In this document: positions 49,542 through 57,914 of the stretch, piece by piece | Layout of the letters: each line of letters opens with the position of its first letter | Position numbering within the stretch: the first letter of the stretch is position 1 | Assembly: GCF_031119625.1 (NCBI RefSeq) | Contig: NZ_JAVHZV010000023.1 | Span: 289,981-353,980, forward strand | Direction: 5' to 3' | DNA: 64,000 bases | From: Pseudomonas sp. G34 | Lineage (GTDB): Bacteria; Pseudomonadota; Gammaproteobacteria; Pseudomonadales; Pseudomonadaceae | The notes under the pieces: model-generated | Told to the model about the DNA's origin: nothing | The model's database searches: none | What the model saw: only the letters and a program-made list of their open reading frames with translations | Program-made: the position numbers and the translations under genes

Positions 49542-50759
49542 ATGGCTGTTGGTCTTGGCCCGCTGTCTACCCTGCATCCGGTTCCAGGTTTCGAGCTGGG
49601 TATCGCCTCCGCCGGCATCAAGCGCCCGGGGCGCAAGGATGTGGTGGTGATGCGCTGTGCCGAAGGCAGCAGCGTGGCGGGTGTGTTCACCCTCAATGCG
49701 TTTTGCGCGGCACCGGTGATCCTGGCCAAGAAGCGCGCCTCCGGCAGCGTGCGCTACCTGCTGACCAACACCGGCAACGCCAATGCCGGCACAGGTGAGC
49801 CGGGCCTGCAGAACGCCATGCGTACCTGCGCCAGCCTGGCCAAGCTGGCCGGTGTGGACGAAAGCGAAGTGCTGCCGTTCTCCACCGGTGTGATCGGCGA
49901 GCCGCTGCCGGTCGAGAAGATCGAAGGCGCCCTGCAGGCGGCCCTGGATAACCTCGCCGAGAGCAACTGGGCCGATGCCGCCACCGGCATCATGACCACC
50001 GACACGCTGCCCAAGGGCGCCAGCCGCCAGTTCAGCCACGAAGGCGTGACCGTCACCGTGACCGGTATCAGCAAGGGCGCGGGCATGATCAAGCCGAACA
50101 TGGCCACCATGCTCGGCTACATCGCCACCGACGCCAAGGTCGCCCAGGGTGTGCTGCAGGACCTGCTGCGCGACGCGGCGAACAAGTCGTTCAACCGCAT
50201 CACCATCGACGGCGACACCTCCACCAACGACTGCTGCATGCTGATCGCCACCGGCCAGGCGGCGCTGCCGGAAATCACCCAGGCCAGCGGCGCGCTGTTC
50301 GCGGCGCTCAAGCAGGCGGTGTTCGAGGTGTGCATGGAGGTGGCCCAGGCCATCGTGCGTGACGGCGAAGGCGCGACCAAGTTCGTCACCGTGCAGGTCA
50401 ACGGCGGTGCGACGCACCAGGAATGCCTGGACGTCGGTTATGCCGTCGCCCATTCGCCGCTGATCAAGACCGCGCTGTTCGCTTCCGACCCCAACTGGGG
50501 GCGCATTCTCGCGGCCGTCGGCCGTGCTGGCGTGGCGCAGCTGGACGTCAGCAAGATCGACGTGTTCCTCGGGGACGTGTGCATCGCCAGCAAGGGCTGC
50601 CGCGCTGCCAGCTACACCGAAGAGCAGGGCGCGGCGGTGATGGCCGAGGAAGAAATCACCATCCGTATCGAGCTGGGCCGTGGTACCTGCAGCGAGACCA
50701 TCTGGACCACCGACCTGTCCCACGAGTACGTGAAGATCAACGCCGAATACCGTACCTGA
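49542..50759 (+). CDS. argJ: Bifunctional glutamate N-acetyltransferase / amino-acid acetyltransferase
   Basis: A 405-residue ArgJ that recycles the acetyl group from N-acetylornithine to glutamate and may also use acetyl-CoA. The proenzyme cleaves itself before Thr189 in KGAGMIKPNMATML, which becomes the nucleophile. The oxyanion pair is in the STGVIGEPLP region near 115. It lies in arginine synthesis, downstream of the carAB product, and stands alone between terminator-like structures. Confidence 0.97.
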   Translation: MAVGLGPLSTLHPVPGFELGIASAGIKRPGRKDVVVMRCAEGSSVAGVFTLNAFCAAPVILAKKRASGSVRYLLTNTGNANAGTGEPGLQNAMRTCASLAKLAGVDESEVLPFSTGVIGEPLPVEKIEGALQAALDNLAESNWADAATGIMTTDTLPKGASRQFSHEGVTVTVTGISKGAGMIKPNMATMLGYIATDAKVAQGVLQDLLRDAANKSFNRITIDGDTSTNDCCMLIATGQAALPEITQASGALFAALKQAVFEVCMEVAQAIVRDGEGATKFVTVQVNGGATHQECLDVGYAVAHSPLIKTALFASDPNWGRILAAVGRAGVAQLDVSKIDVFLGDVCIASKGCRAASYTEEQGAAVMAEEEITIRIELGRGTCSETIWTTDLSHEYVKINAEYRT

Positions 50760-50799
50760 GCCCTGCGCTGGTCGCCGGCATGGCGGCTGGGCGCATTCA

Positions 50800-50833
50800 T
50801 TCCGCGCGCGCATGGCCCCATGCGCGAGCGGAA
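50800..50833 (+). terminator. Long hairpin after argJ, terminator-like
   Basis: TTCCGC and GCGCATG pair with CATGCGC and GCGGAA across a small GC/GA internal loop, with a GCCC loop: 13 base pairs in all. Only AATTTG follows, so termination is possible but not certain. Confidence 0.5.
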
Positions 50834-50896
50834 TTTGCCTTGCCGGCAGCCAACGGCGAAGCTGTCGTTCTGTTCTTCTGACCGCTGGAGAAATAG

Positions 50897-51523
50897 ATGT
50901 CGCTCGAATTGGTGATAGGCAACAAGAATTACTCGTCGTGGTCGCTGCGTGGCTGGCTGTTGGTCGAGCTCACTGGCGCGGCTTATCAGGAAACCCTGGT
51001 GCCGCTGTTTCGCCCTGACACCCATGCGCGGCTGCTGGAGCATTCCCCCACGGCCAAGGTGCCGGTTCTCAAGACCGACGACGCCGGGGCGATCTGGGAC
51101 TCCCTGGCGATCGCCGAATACCTGGCCGAGCGCTTTCCCGACGTCGCCCTGTGGCCGCGCGACGTGGCAGCACGTGCCATGGCGCGTTCGGTCTGCGCGG
51201 AAATGCACAGCGGTTTTGGCGCATTGCGCAGCCATATGCCGATGGACATGCAGCGCAACGCGCCGCTGGCCAGCGTGACGGATGAGGTCAACAGCGATAT
51301 CCAGCGCATCGCCGCCATCTGGGCAAACTGCCGCGAGCGCTTTGGCCAGAGCGGCCCCTATCTGTTCGGCCAGGTGAGCATCGCCGATGCCTATTTCGCC
51401 CCGGTTGCCAGCCGCCTGCGCAGCTACGGCGTGCAACTTCCGGCAGAGGCGGCGGCCTATGTGGACACCATTTTTCAGTGGCCGGCGTTCCAGCGTTGGT
51501 TGCAGGCAGCCTTGAAGGAGTGA
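50897..51523 (+). CDS. Glutathione S-transferase family protein
   Basis: A 208-residue GST. The N-terminal thioredoxin-like domain starts LVIGNKNYSSWSLRGWLL, with KVPVLKTDDAGAIWDSLAIAEYL contributing the cis-Pro and the glutathione gamma-Glu site (D/S near 65). The C-terminal all-helical domain ends near residue 200. The Ser/Tyr-rich N-terminal motif suggests a serine-type catalytic residue. Substrate unknown. It is followed by the Nudix gene with two bases between. Confidence 0.85.
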   Translation: MSLELVIGNKNYSSWSLRGWLLVELTGAAYQETLVPLFRPDTHARLLEHSPTAKVPVLKTDDAGAIWDSLAIAEYLAERFPDVALWPRDVAARAMARSVCAEMHSGFGALRSHMPMDMQRNAPLASVTDEVNSDIQRIAAIWANCRERFGQSGPYLFGQVSIADAYFAPVASRLRSYGVQLPAEAAAYVDTIFQWPAFQRWLQAALKE

Positions 51524-51525
51524 GT

Positions 51526-52467
51526 GTGAAACGCGTGCATGTAGCGGCAGCGGTAATTCGCGGTGACGATGGCCAAATCCTCATCGCCAGGCGCCCGGAT
51601 GACAAACACCAGGGCGGGCTGTGGGAGTTCCCCGGCGGCAAGGTCGAGGAGGGCGAGACGGTGTTGGCGGCGCTGTCGCGCGAGCTGCACGAGGAGCTGG
51701 GCATCCGCGTGGACGCCGCGCGGCCGCTGATCCAGGTGCGTCATGACTACAGCGACAAGCACGTGTTGCTGGATGTCTGGGAAGTCAGCCGCTTCACCGG
51801 CGAGCCCCACGGCGCCGAAGGCCAGCCATTGGCCTGGGTCGGTGCGCGGCAGTTGGGCGATTACCAGTTTCCCGTGGCCAACCGGCCGATCGTCGCGGCG
51901 GCGCGGCTGCCCGCGCATTATCTGATCACGCCGGAGGGGCTGGACGGGCCCGAGCTGCTGGCCGGCGTGCGCGCTGCTGTCGCGGGTGGTATCCGCCTTA
52001 TTCAATTGCGGGCACCGGCGATGTTCGATGCCCAGTACCGCGACCTGGCCGTGGATGTTCAGGGGCTCTGCGCCGGCAAGGCGCAACTGATGCTCAAGGG
52101 GCCGCTGGAGTGGCTGGGCGATTTCCCGGCTGCCGGTTGGCACCTGACCGCCGAGCAGCTGCGCAAGTACGCCGGCAAGGGCCGTCCGCTGGGCGAAGGG
52201 CGCTGGCTGGCCGCCTCCTGCCACAGCGCCGAAGAACTCGAGCTGGCCACCCGGATCGGCGCGGATTTCGTCACCCTGTCACCGCTGCAGGCCACCGAGA
52301 GCCACCCGGACGCTCAGCCGCTGGGCTGGGAGCAGGCGACCCAGCTGCTGCAGGGCTTCAATCAGCCGTGCTACCTGCTCGGCGGTGTGGGCCCGCAGCA
52401 CCTGGAACAGGCCTGGCAGGCCGGTGCCCAGGGCGTTGCCGGGATTCGCGCTTTCTGGCCCCGCTGA
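51526..52467 (+). CDS. mutT: Nudix hydrolase (MutT-like) fused to a ThiE/TenI-like domain
   Basis: A 313-residue two-domain protein. Residues 1-130 are a Nudix hydrolase with a full Nudix box (Gly38, Glu44, Arg52, Glu53, Glu56, Glu57, Gly59), like MutT, which removes 8-oxo-dGTP. Residues 135-313 resemble thiamine phosphate synthase or TenI (RLIQLRAP, HLTAEQL, ASCHSAEEL, LLGGVGPQHLEQAWQAGAQGV spread along the barrel). The ThiE pyrophosphate-binding Lys after QLR is missing (QLRAP), so this half is probably not a synthase. Such fusions are known in gammaproteobacteria. The start is GTG. Confidence 0.88.
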   Translation: MKRVHVAAAVIRGDDGQILIARRPDDKHQGGLWEFPGGKVEEGETVLAALSRELHEELGIRVDAARPLIQVRHDYSDKHVLLDVWEVSRFTGEPHGAEGQPLAWVGARQLGDYQFPVANRPIVAAARLPAHYLITPEGLDGPELLAGVRAAVAGGIRLIQLRAPAMFDAQYRDLAVDVQGLCAGKAQLMLKGPLEWLGDFPAAGWHLTAEQLRKYAGKGRPLGEGRWLAASCHSAEELELATRIGADFVTLSPLQATESHPDAQPLGWEQATQLLQGFNQPCYLLGGVGPQHLEQAWQAGAQGVAGIRAFWPR

Positions 52468-52536
52468 GCCTGCGCTTGTACGAGCACGCCGTAGCGCCTA
52501 CCCTGCGGCGTCCTGTTTGCGAGTGATCCACGGCCC

Positions 52537-53466
52537 ATGGCCTCTGTCCTGAATATCGTCCTGCCGGTCTTCGCGTTGATCCTTGCGGGATTTGCCTGCC
52601 GGCGCCTGGGCCTGCTCGGCGCCAGCGCCGCCTCCGAGATCAACCGCATGGTGGTCTGGCTGTGCTTGCCCGCTTTGTTGTTCGAGGCGATGGCGACCGT
52701 GGTCTGGAGCGATATCTGGCAGCCCGGCTTCATCCTCGCCTACGGTATCGCCACCCTGGGCATCTTTGCCGTGGTACTGCTGTGGCGCCTGCGCCGCAGT
52801 GGCAGCCTGGCCGATGCCAGCGTGCAGGGGCTGAGCGCGTCCTACGCCAATACCGGCTACATGGGCATTCCGCTGTGCCTGCTGGTGTTTGGCGAGGCCG
52901 GCATGGAGCCGGCGCTGATTGCCTGCCTGATCGTCATCTGCGTGCTGTTCGCCCTGGCGGTGGTGTGCATCGAGGTGGGCCTGCAGAACGAAAGGAGCCT
53001 GCTGGCGGCGGTGCGCAAGGTGTGTATCGCCCTGCTCAAGAATCCCATCGTCATGGCGCCGCTGCTCGGCGGCCTGTGGGCGGCGACGGCGCAGCCACTG
53101 CCGGCGCCCTTGCACCAGTTCCTCAAGCTGCTCGCTGCCGCCACCGGGCCCTGCGCGCTGATCGCCCTGGGGCTGTTTCTCGCTCACAAACAGGTTGGAT
53201 CGAAGCGGCGCGGTACCGGGCTGGTGTTGATCAAGCTGATCGCCCATCCGCTGCTCACCTGGGGGCTGGCCGTGTATGTGTTTCGCCTGCCGCCGATGTG
53301 GGCCCATGCCGCGCTGCTGCTCAGCGCGCTGCCGACCGGCACCGGGCCGTTCATGCTCGCCGAGTTCTATCGCCGCGATGGCGCCGAGGTGTCGGGCAGC
53401 ATTCTGTGGTCGACCCTGGGCTCGCTGGTGACGCTGTCGATCTGCCTCTACCTGATCGCGCCCTGA
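52537..53466 (+). CDS. AEC family membrane transporter
   Basis: A 309-residue protein with about ten hydrophobic helices in the auxin efflux carrier fold (N-terminal LNIVLPVFALILAGFACRR, QGLSASYANTGYMGIPL, C-terminal LSALPTGTGPFMLAEFY). Members export small organic acids or amino-acid-like compounds, but no substrate can be assigned. It stands between the Nudix fusion and a pseudouridine synthase with short gaps. Confidence 0.85.
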   Translation: MASVLNIVLPVFALILAGFACRRLGLLGASAASEINRMVVWLCLPALLFEAMATVVWSDIWQPGFILAYGIATLGIFAVVLLWRLRRSGSLADASVQGLSASYANTGYMGIPLCLLVFGEAGMEPALIACLIVICVLFALAVVCIEVGLQNERSLLAAVRKVCIALLKNPIVMAPLLGGLWAATAQPLPAPLHQFLKLLAAATGPCALIALGLFLAHKQVGSKRRGTGLVLIKLIAHPLLTWGLAVYVFRLPPMWAHAALLLSALPTGTGPFMLAEFYRRDGAEVSGSILWSTLGSLVTLSICLYLIAP

Positions 53467-53488
53467 GCGTTGCGCCTGGAGTATTCAC

Positions 53489-54373
53489 ATGTCGCCATCC
53501 GATCCGCCCACCCTACGCCCCAGCACCCTGCACCTGCCGGCCGGCGACTGGAGCACGGTGCTCGACTGCCTGTGCGCGCACTTCCCGGCGATTTCACCGC
53601 AAATCTGGCTGGAGCGCATGGCCCGCGGCCGCGTGCTGGACGCCCAGGGCGAGCCGATCGGGGCTGATCATCCGTACCGGGTCGGTCTGCGCGTGCATTA
53701 TTTCCGCGAAGTGCCCGGCGAGCTGCAGATCCCCTTTGAGGAGGCCATACTGCACCTCGACGAGCACATTCTGGTCGCCGACAAGCCGCATTTCCTGTCG
53801 GTGATGCCGGCGGGTGCCTATGTCGAACAAACCTTGCTGGCGCGGCTGGTCAGGCGCACCGGCAATGCCGACCTGGTGCCGTTGCATCGCATCGACCGCC
53901 ATACCGCCGGGTTGGTGCTGTTTTCCACCAACCCGCAGAGCCGCGGGCGCTACCAGGCGATGTTTCGCGAGCGGGCCATCGACAAGCGCTACGAGGCCCT
54001 GGCAGCGCCCTTGCCGCAGCTGCAGTTTCCAGTGGTGCGCGAGACGCGCTTCGAGGCGGGTGAGCCGTTCTTTCGCATGCGCGAGGCGCCGGGTGTGCCC
54101 AATACCTGTACGCGCATCGAGGTCATCGAGAAACGCGCCGAGCACTGGTTGTACGGGCTGGAGCCGGTCACCGGCAAGAAGCACCAGCTACGGGTGCACA
54201 TGGCGGCGCTGGGCGCGGCGATTGTCAATGACCCGTTCTATCCCGAGGTGAGCTGCGCCGAGGGTGAGCCCGATGACTACAGCAAAGCGCTGAAGCTGCT
54301 GGCACGCGGCCTGGCCTTCAGCGACCCGCTGACTGGCGAGCCCAGATCTTTCCAGAGCTGCCTCAGCCTTTGA
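53489..54373 (+). CDS. RluA-family pseudouridine synthase
   Basis: A 294-residue enzyme of the RluA/RluD class. The catalytic Asp136 lies in LHRIDRHTAGLVLFS. The N-terminus (about 20-75) resembles a degenerate S4 RNA-binding domain, and VTGKKHQLRVHMAALG near 225 matches motif III. Specificity for rRNA or tRNA cannot be read from sequence. Its end overlaps the convergent cobalamin adenosyltransferase gene by 11 bases. Confidence 0.85.
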   Translation: MSPSDPPTLRPSTLHLPAGDWSTVLDCLCAHFPAISPQIWLERMARGRVLDAQGEPIGADHPYRVGLRVHYFREVPGELQIPFEEAILHLDEHILVADKPHFLSVMPAGAYVEQTLLARLVRRTGNADLVPLHRIDRHTAGLVLFSTNPQSRGRYQAMFRERAIDKRYEALAAPLPQLQFPVVRETRFEAGEPFFRMREAPGVPNTCTRIEVIEKRAEHWLYGLEPVTGKKHQLRVHMAALGAAIVNDPFYPEVSCAEGEPDDYSKALKLLARGLAFSDPLTGEPRSFQSCLSL

Positions 54374-54938
54374 CGGCGGCCTGCCAGAGCACTTCGGCGA
54401 TGCCCTGGCGCTTGGCGATCAAGCGCGCGGCGACGAACAGCAGGTCGGACAGCCGGTTGATATAGGCCAGCAGCTCGCCACGCAGCGGTTCGATGGCATG
54501 CAACTGGCCGCAGCGGCGCTCGGCGCTGCGGGCGCTGCTGCGGCACAGGTGGGCCTGGGCGATCAGCTTTGAGCCGCCGGGCAGGATGAAGTTGGTCAGT
54601 GGGCCGACTTCCTCGTTCCAGCGGTCGATGGCCACTTCCAGGCCCTCGATTTCAATGGCCTGCAGGGCGTGGTACTCCGGCATGGCCAGCTCGCCACCGA
54701 GGTCGAACAGGCGGTGCTGGCAGGGCGATAACACCTCGACCAGCTCCATGAGCCCCGGGCAGACCGCCTGTTGCTCGATCAGGTCGGCGAGCAGCAGGCC
54801 GAGCTGGCTATTGAGCGTATCCACCTCGCCAATGGCTTCGATGCGCGGGTGATCCTTGGCGACCCGGCGGCCGTCGGCCAGCCCGGTTTGCCCGGCATCG
54901 CCGGTGCGTGTGTAGATTTTCGAGAGTCGATAGCCCAT
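54363..54938 (-). CDS. Cob(I)alamin adenosyltransferase, PduO type
   Basis: A 191-residue PduO-type ATP:corrinoid adenosyltransferase that makes adenosylcobalamin. The ATP-binding KIYTRTGDAGQTGLADGRRV at the start and RSSARSAERR near residue 146 are the family signatures. I start at the ATG giving MGYRLSKIYTRTGD, 14 bases after the sensor kinase stop. It is the last gene of a four-gene minus-strand run with regulator, PanE-like and kinase genes, a link whose logic is unclear. Confidence 0.9.
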   Translation of the reverse strand: MGYRLSKIYTRTGDAGQTGLADGRRVAKDHPRIEAIGEVDTLNSQLGLLLADLIEQQAVCPGLMELVEVLSPCQHRLFDLGGELAMPEYHALQAIEIEGLEVAIDRWNEEVGPLTNFILPGGSKLIAQAHLCRSSARSAERRCGQLHAIEPLRGELLAYINRLSDLLFVAARLIAKRQGIAEVLWQAAVKG

Positions 54939-54952
54939 GCAATCTCCGCTGA

Positions 54953-56956
54953 TCAGCTGCCTACGCCCAGTGGCAGGCGCAGGGTGAAACAGGTGCCCTG
55001 GCCGGTGCGCGAGTGCACCTCCATCTGGCCCTTGTGGTTGTTGGTGACGATGAAGTACGACACGGAAAGCCCCAGGCCGGTGCCCTGGCCGACTTCCTTG
55101 GTGGTGAAGAACGGCTCGAAGATGCGCTTGCGCACCGTTTCCGGAATGCCCACGCCGTTGTCCTCGACCTGTATCTCGGCCCACGGCGGGGCCAGGCGGG
55201 TGCGCAGGATCAGCTTGCCGGGCACGCTGTCGTCGTCACGCAGGTGGATGGCCTGGGCGGCGTTCTTCAGCAGGTTGAGCAGCACCTGCTCCAGTTCGTT
55301 GGCGATGCCGGGGATCGGGCCCAGCTGCGGGTCGAATTCGCGCTGGATCAGCAGGCTCTTGAAGTCGAAGCTTTCGGTCAGGTCGAAGTCGTTGCTGGCG
55401 ATTTCCACTGCCTGGTCGATCAGCGCCGGCAGTTGGCAGGGCGCCAGCTGGCGATTGCTCAGGCGGCTGAAACTGAGCATGTGGGTGACGATCTTCGAGG
55501 CCCGCGCGCCGGCCTGCTGGATGCCGTCGAGCAGGGCGGGGATTTCCCGGGCGGCCAGGTAGCGGTCGATGGCCGGCAGGCTGACGCCGGCCACGTCGGC
55601 CTGTTCCTGGTTGCGCGGCAGCTCCGGCGACAGGCGCCGGCGGATGTTCTGCACGTTGTGCAGGATGGCGCCCAGGGGGTTGTTGATCTCGTGCGCCATG
55701 CCGGCCGCCAGGCCGCCGACGGAAAGCATCTTCTCGGACTGCACCATGACTTCCTCGAGGTTCAGGCGCTGGGTGATGTCGTCGATGCGGATCACCACGC
55801 CGCGGCCGATGCTGCCGATCAGCGGGTAGAAGGTCAGGGCGTAGTGGTGGGGCTCGTCGTCGCGGATCCAGGTCACCCGTTCGATCTTCTCGACCCGGTG
55901 CTGCTCGGCAGTGCGCTTGAGCTTGGACAGGTACGGCTTGAGCAGCGGGAAGGCGAGGAACACCGGCTGGTTCACCGCCTCGTCGATGGAGGTACCGGAC
56001 AGCGCACTGGCCTCCTGATTCCACTGCGCCACGTAGAGCTGCTCGTCCAGGGCGATCAGCGCCGAGGGCATGGAGTCGATGATGCTGTTGAGGTAGTTCT
56101 GGAAGCCGGTGAGCTTTTTCTCGATCTTGCTGCGCACCTGCACTTCGAGTTCCAGCTTGCGGTTCGACAGGCGGGTTTCCTCGGCCAGGCCACGGGCCTG
56201 GTTGTAGGCCTCCTCGGAGTCGTCGCGGGCGCGCTTGAGCTGTTGCTCGCGGGCTTCGATACGTTCGAGCATGGTGTTGAACGCCTCGGCCAGGCTGCCG
56301 ATTTCATCGCGATTGCCGCGCCGCGCGCGCAGTGAGTAGTTTTCCTCGCGGGTGACCTGGCGGGTGAGTTCTTCGAGGCGTTTGATCGGGCTGGTGACCA
56401 GGCGGCGGATCTGCCGCGCCACCAGCAGCCAGAGCACCAGGCTGAAGCCCAGGATCACCAGGCTGGCGGTGACGGTACCGGTGTAGAAGGCGCCCGGCAG
56501 CTCACTGGAGGCGACCAGCAGCAGGTGGCCGGGCGGGGCCTCGCCCTGGGGCAACTCGACCAGCTGGTTGGCGCGGAATTCGCCGATACGCCAGTTGTCC
56601 AGCGCGTCCATCTGGGTGGGCAGCTCGAGTTTCTCGCCGCGCTGCAGCTGCGCCATGCTGTTGCCTTCGGCGTCATAGATCACCGCCGCACGCAGCGGGC
56701 CGTAGCCCTCCAGGCGCTTGAGCAGTGCCTGGGCGGCCTCGGGCGAGCTCAGGGCTTCGCGGCTCAGAACCGGGGTGGCGATCAGTCGGCCGAGGGTCTG
56801 CAGCGCCTGGGGGGCGACGCTCTCCTGGGAGATCCAGTAGGCCGCGCTGATGAAGGTCATGTTGGCGACCACCAGCACCGCGGTCAGCAGGACCAGCAGC
56901 GCCGCGAGCAGCTTTCGGCCAACGGGGAGATTCTTCAGGCGGTGGCGCAGGCGCAT
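54953..56956 (-). CDS. Membrane sensor histidine kinase (HAMP, PAS)
   Basis: A 667-residue hybrid-free kinase. It has a transmembrane helix at about 15-36, a periplasmic sensor domain (about 40-158) and a second helix at about 160-180. HAMP covers about 180-235, a coiled coil 235-285 and PAS 285-400. The dimerisation helix has phospho-acceptor His422 in AAGMAHEINNPLGA, and the ATPase has N-box Asn561/Asn565 (NLLKNAAQA), DNGVGIP and GTGLGLS near 625. It lies downstream of the response regulator and is likely its partner. In P. aeruginosa a kinase at this locus (PA4398) is, from memory, linked to swarming. Confidence 0.93.
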   Translation of the reverse strand: MRLRHRLKNLPVGRKLLAALLVLLTAVLVVANMTFISAAYWISQESVAPQALQTLGRLIATPVLSREALSSPEAAQALLKRLEGYGPLRAAVIYDAEGNSMAQLQRGEKLELPTQMDALDNWRIGEFRANQLVELPQGEAPPGHLLLVASSELPGAFYTGTVTASLVILGFSLVLWLLVARQIRRLVTSPIKRLEELTRQVTREENYSLRARRGNRDEIGSLAEAFNTMLERIEAREQQLKRARDDSEEAYNQARGLAEETRLSNRKLELEVQVRSKIEKKLTGFQNYLNSIIDSMPSALIALDEQLYVAQWNQEASALSGTSIDEAVNQPVFLAFPLLKPYLSKLKRTAEQHRVEKIERVTWIRDDEPHHYALTFYPLIGSIGRGVVIRIDDITQRLNLEEVMVQSEKMLSVGGLAAGMAHEINNPLGAILHNVQNIRRRLSPELPRNQEQADVAGVSLPAIDRYLAAREIPALLDGIQQAGARASKIVTHMLSFSRLSNRQLAPCQLPALIDQAVEIASNDFDLTESFDFKSLLIQREFDPQLGPIPGIANELEQVLLNLLKNAAQAIHLRDDDSVPGKLILRTRLAPPWAEIQVEDNGVGIPETVRKRIFEPFFTTKEVGQGTGLGLSVSYFIVTNNHKGQMEVHSRTGQGTCFTLRLPLGVGS

Positions 56957-57002
56957 GGGTTTGATTCGTGCTGGCGAGTGAGGGCGCAGGTTAGCGCGTG
57001 AC

Positions 57003-57914
57003 TCAATAGCGCGGCAATCCGTGGCGGTCCAGATGCCCGAGCAGCCGCTGATGCACGGCCTTCAGGTGCGGCAACTGCAGCGTTGCGCGCTCGGCAGCGG
57101 CGCAGGCGTAGCCGAGCAGGTAGCTGATCTCCGTGCGCCGGCCGCTGGCGACGTCCTGATGCATGGACGAGTAATTGGCCGCCGTGGCCTCGATCACTTG
57201 CCACACGTCGTGCCGCAGGTCCCGGGCGGCTTCGGCCTGGCCGTTGCCGTGCAACAGCTGGACGAGTTCGGCACACAGCGCGTCGACCTCGTCACGATGG
57301 TGCAGCAGCTCGCCATTGCGACAGCCATGCAGCACGGTCAGCGGGTTGATGGCACAGTTGAGCGCCAGTTTGCGCCACAGCCGCGCCAGGATGTCCGGGC
57401 TCCAGGTGTGGGGGATGTGGCTGCGTTGCAGGTCGCTCAACCAGGCAGGCGGCGCTTCGCCAGCGGGGTCACCAAGCCAGGTGTGGCCCTGACCGGCGAA
57501 CACCACGCGCCAGTCGCCATCGCGAAATGCGCCCTCGGTGCTGGAGGCCGGCAGGCAGCGGCGGCCGGGTAGCTGCCGCGCGACCTCTTCCTGGCTGCCG
57601 AGGCCGTTCTGCAGCAGGATCACGTCGGCCCCGGGTGCCAGGCGATGGGCGACGGCGGCAATCGCTTCGGCGGCGTCATAGGCCTTGCAGGCCAGCAGCA
57701 GGCGCGCGATGGGCGCCGGGTCGCTCGGATCATTGGCCGCGACGGCGTACAGCTGGCTGTGGCCATGCTCGACCAGGGTCAGGCCGCCCGCCTGGCGGTA
57801 GGCGGCCAGGCGCTGCGGGCTGCGAAGAATCAGTTGCACCGGCACGCCGGCGCGAAACAGGCGGGTAGCCCAGAGGCTGCCCAGGCTGCCAACGCCCAGT
57901 ACGTGCCAGCTCAT
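57003..57914 (-). CDS. Ketopantoate reductase family protein (PanE-like)
   Basis: A 303-residue NADPH-dependent reductase of the ApbA/PanE family. It has a Rossmann GVGSLGSLWATRLF near residue 7, LLACKAYD and LQNGLG in the middle, and a helical C-terminal domain with WRKLALNCAINPLTVLHGCRNG carrying the catalytic Lys and Asn. It may reduce ketopantoate in pantothenate synthesis, though pseudomonads often have more than one paralogue. Its start overlaps the response regulator stop by four bases, so they form one operon. Confidence 0.85.
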   Translation of the reverse strand: MSWHVLGVGSLGSLWATRLFRAGVPVQLILRSPQRLAAYRQAGGLTLVEHGHSQLYAVAANDPSDPAPIARLLLACKAYDAAEAIAAVAHRLAPGADVILLQNGLGSQEEVARQLPGRRCLPASSTEGAFRDGDWRVVFAGQGHTWLGDPAGEAPPAWLSDLQRSHIPHTWSPDILARLWRKLALNCAINPLTVLHGCRNGELLHHRDEVDALCAELVQLLHGNGQAEAARDLRHDVWQVIEATAANYSSMHQDVASGRRTEISYLLGYACAAAERATLQLPHLKAVHQRLLGHLDRHGLPRY

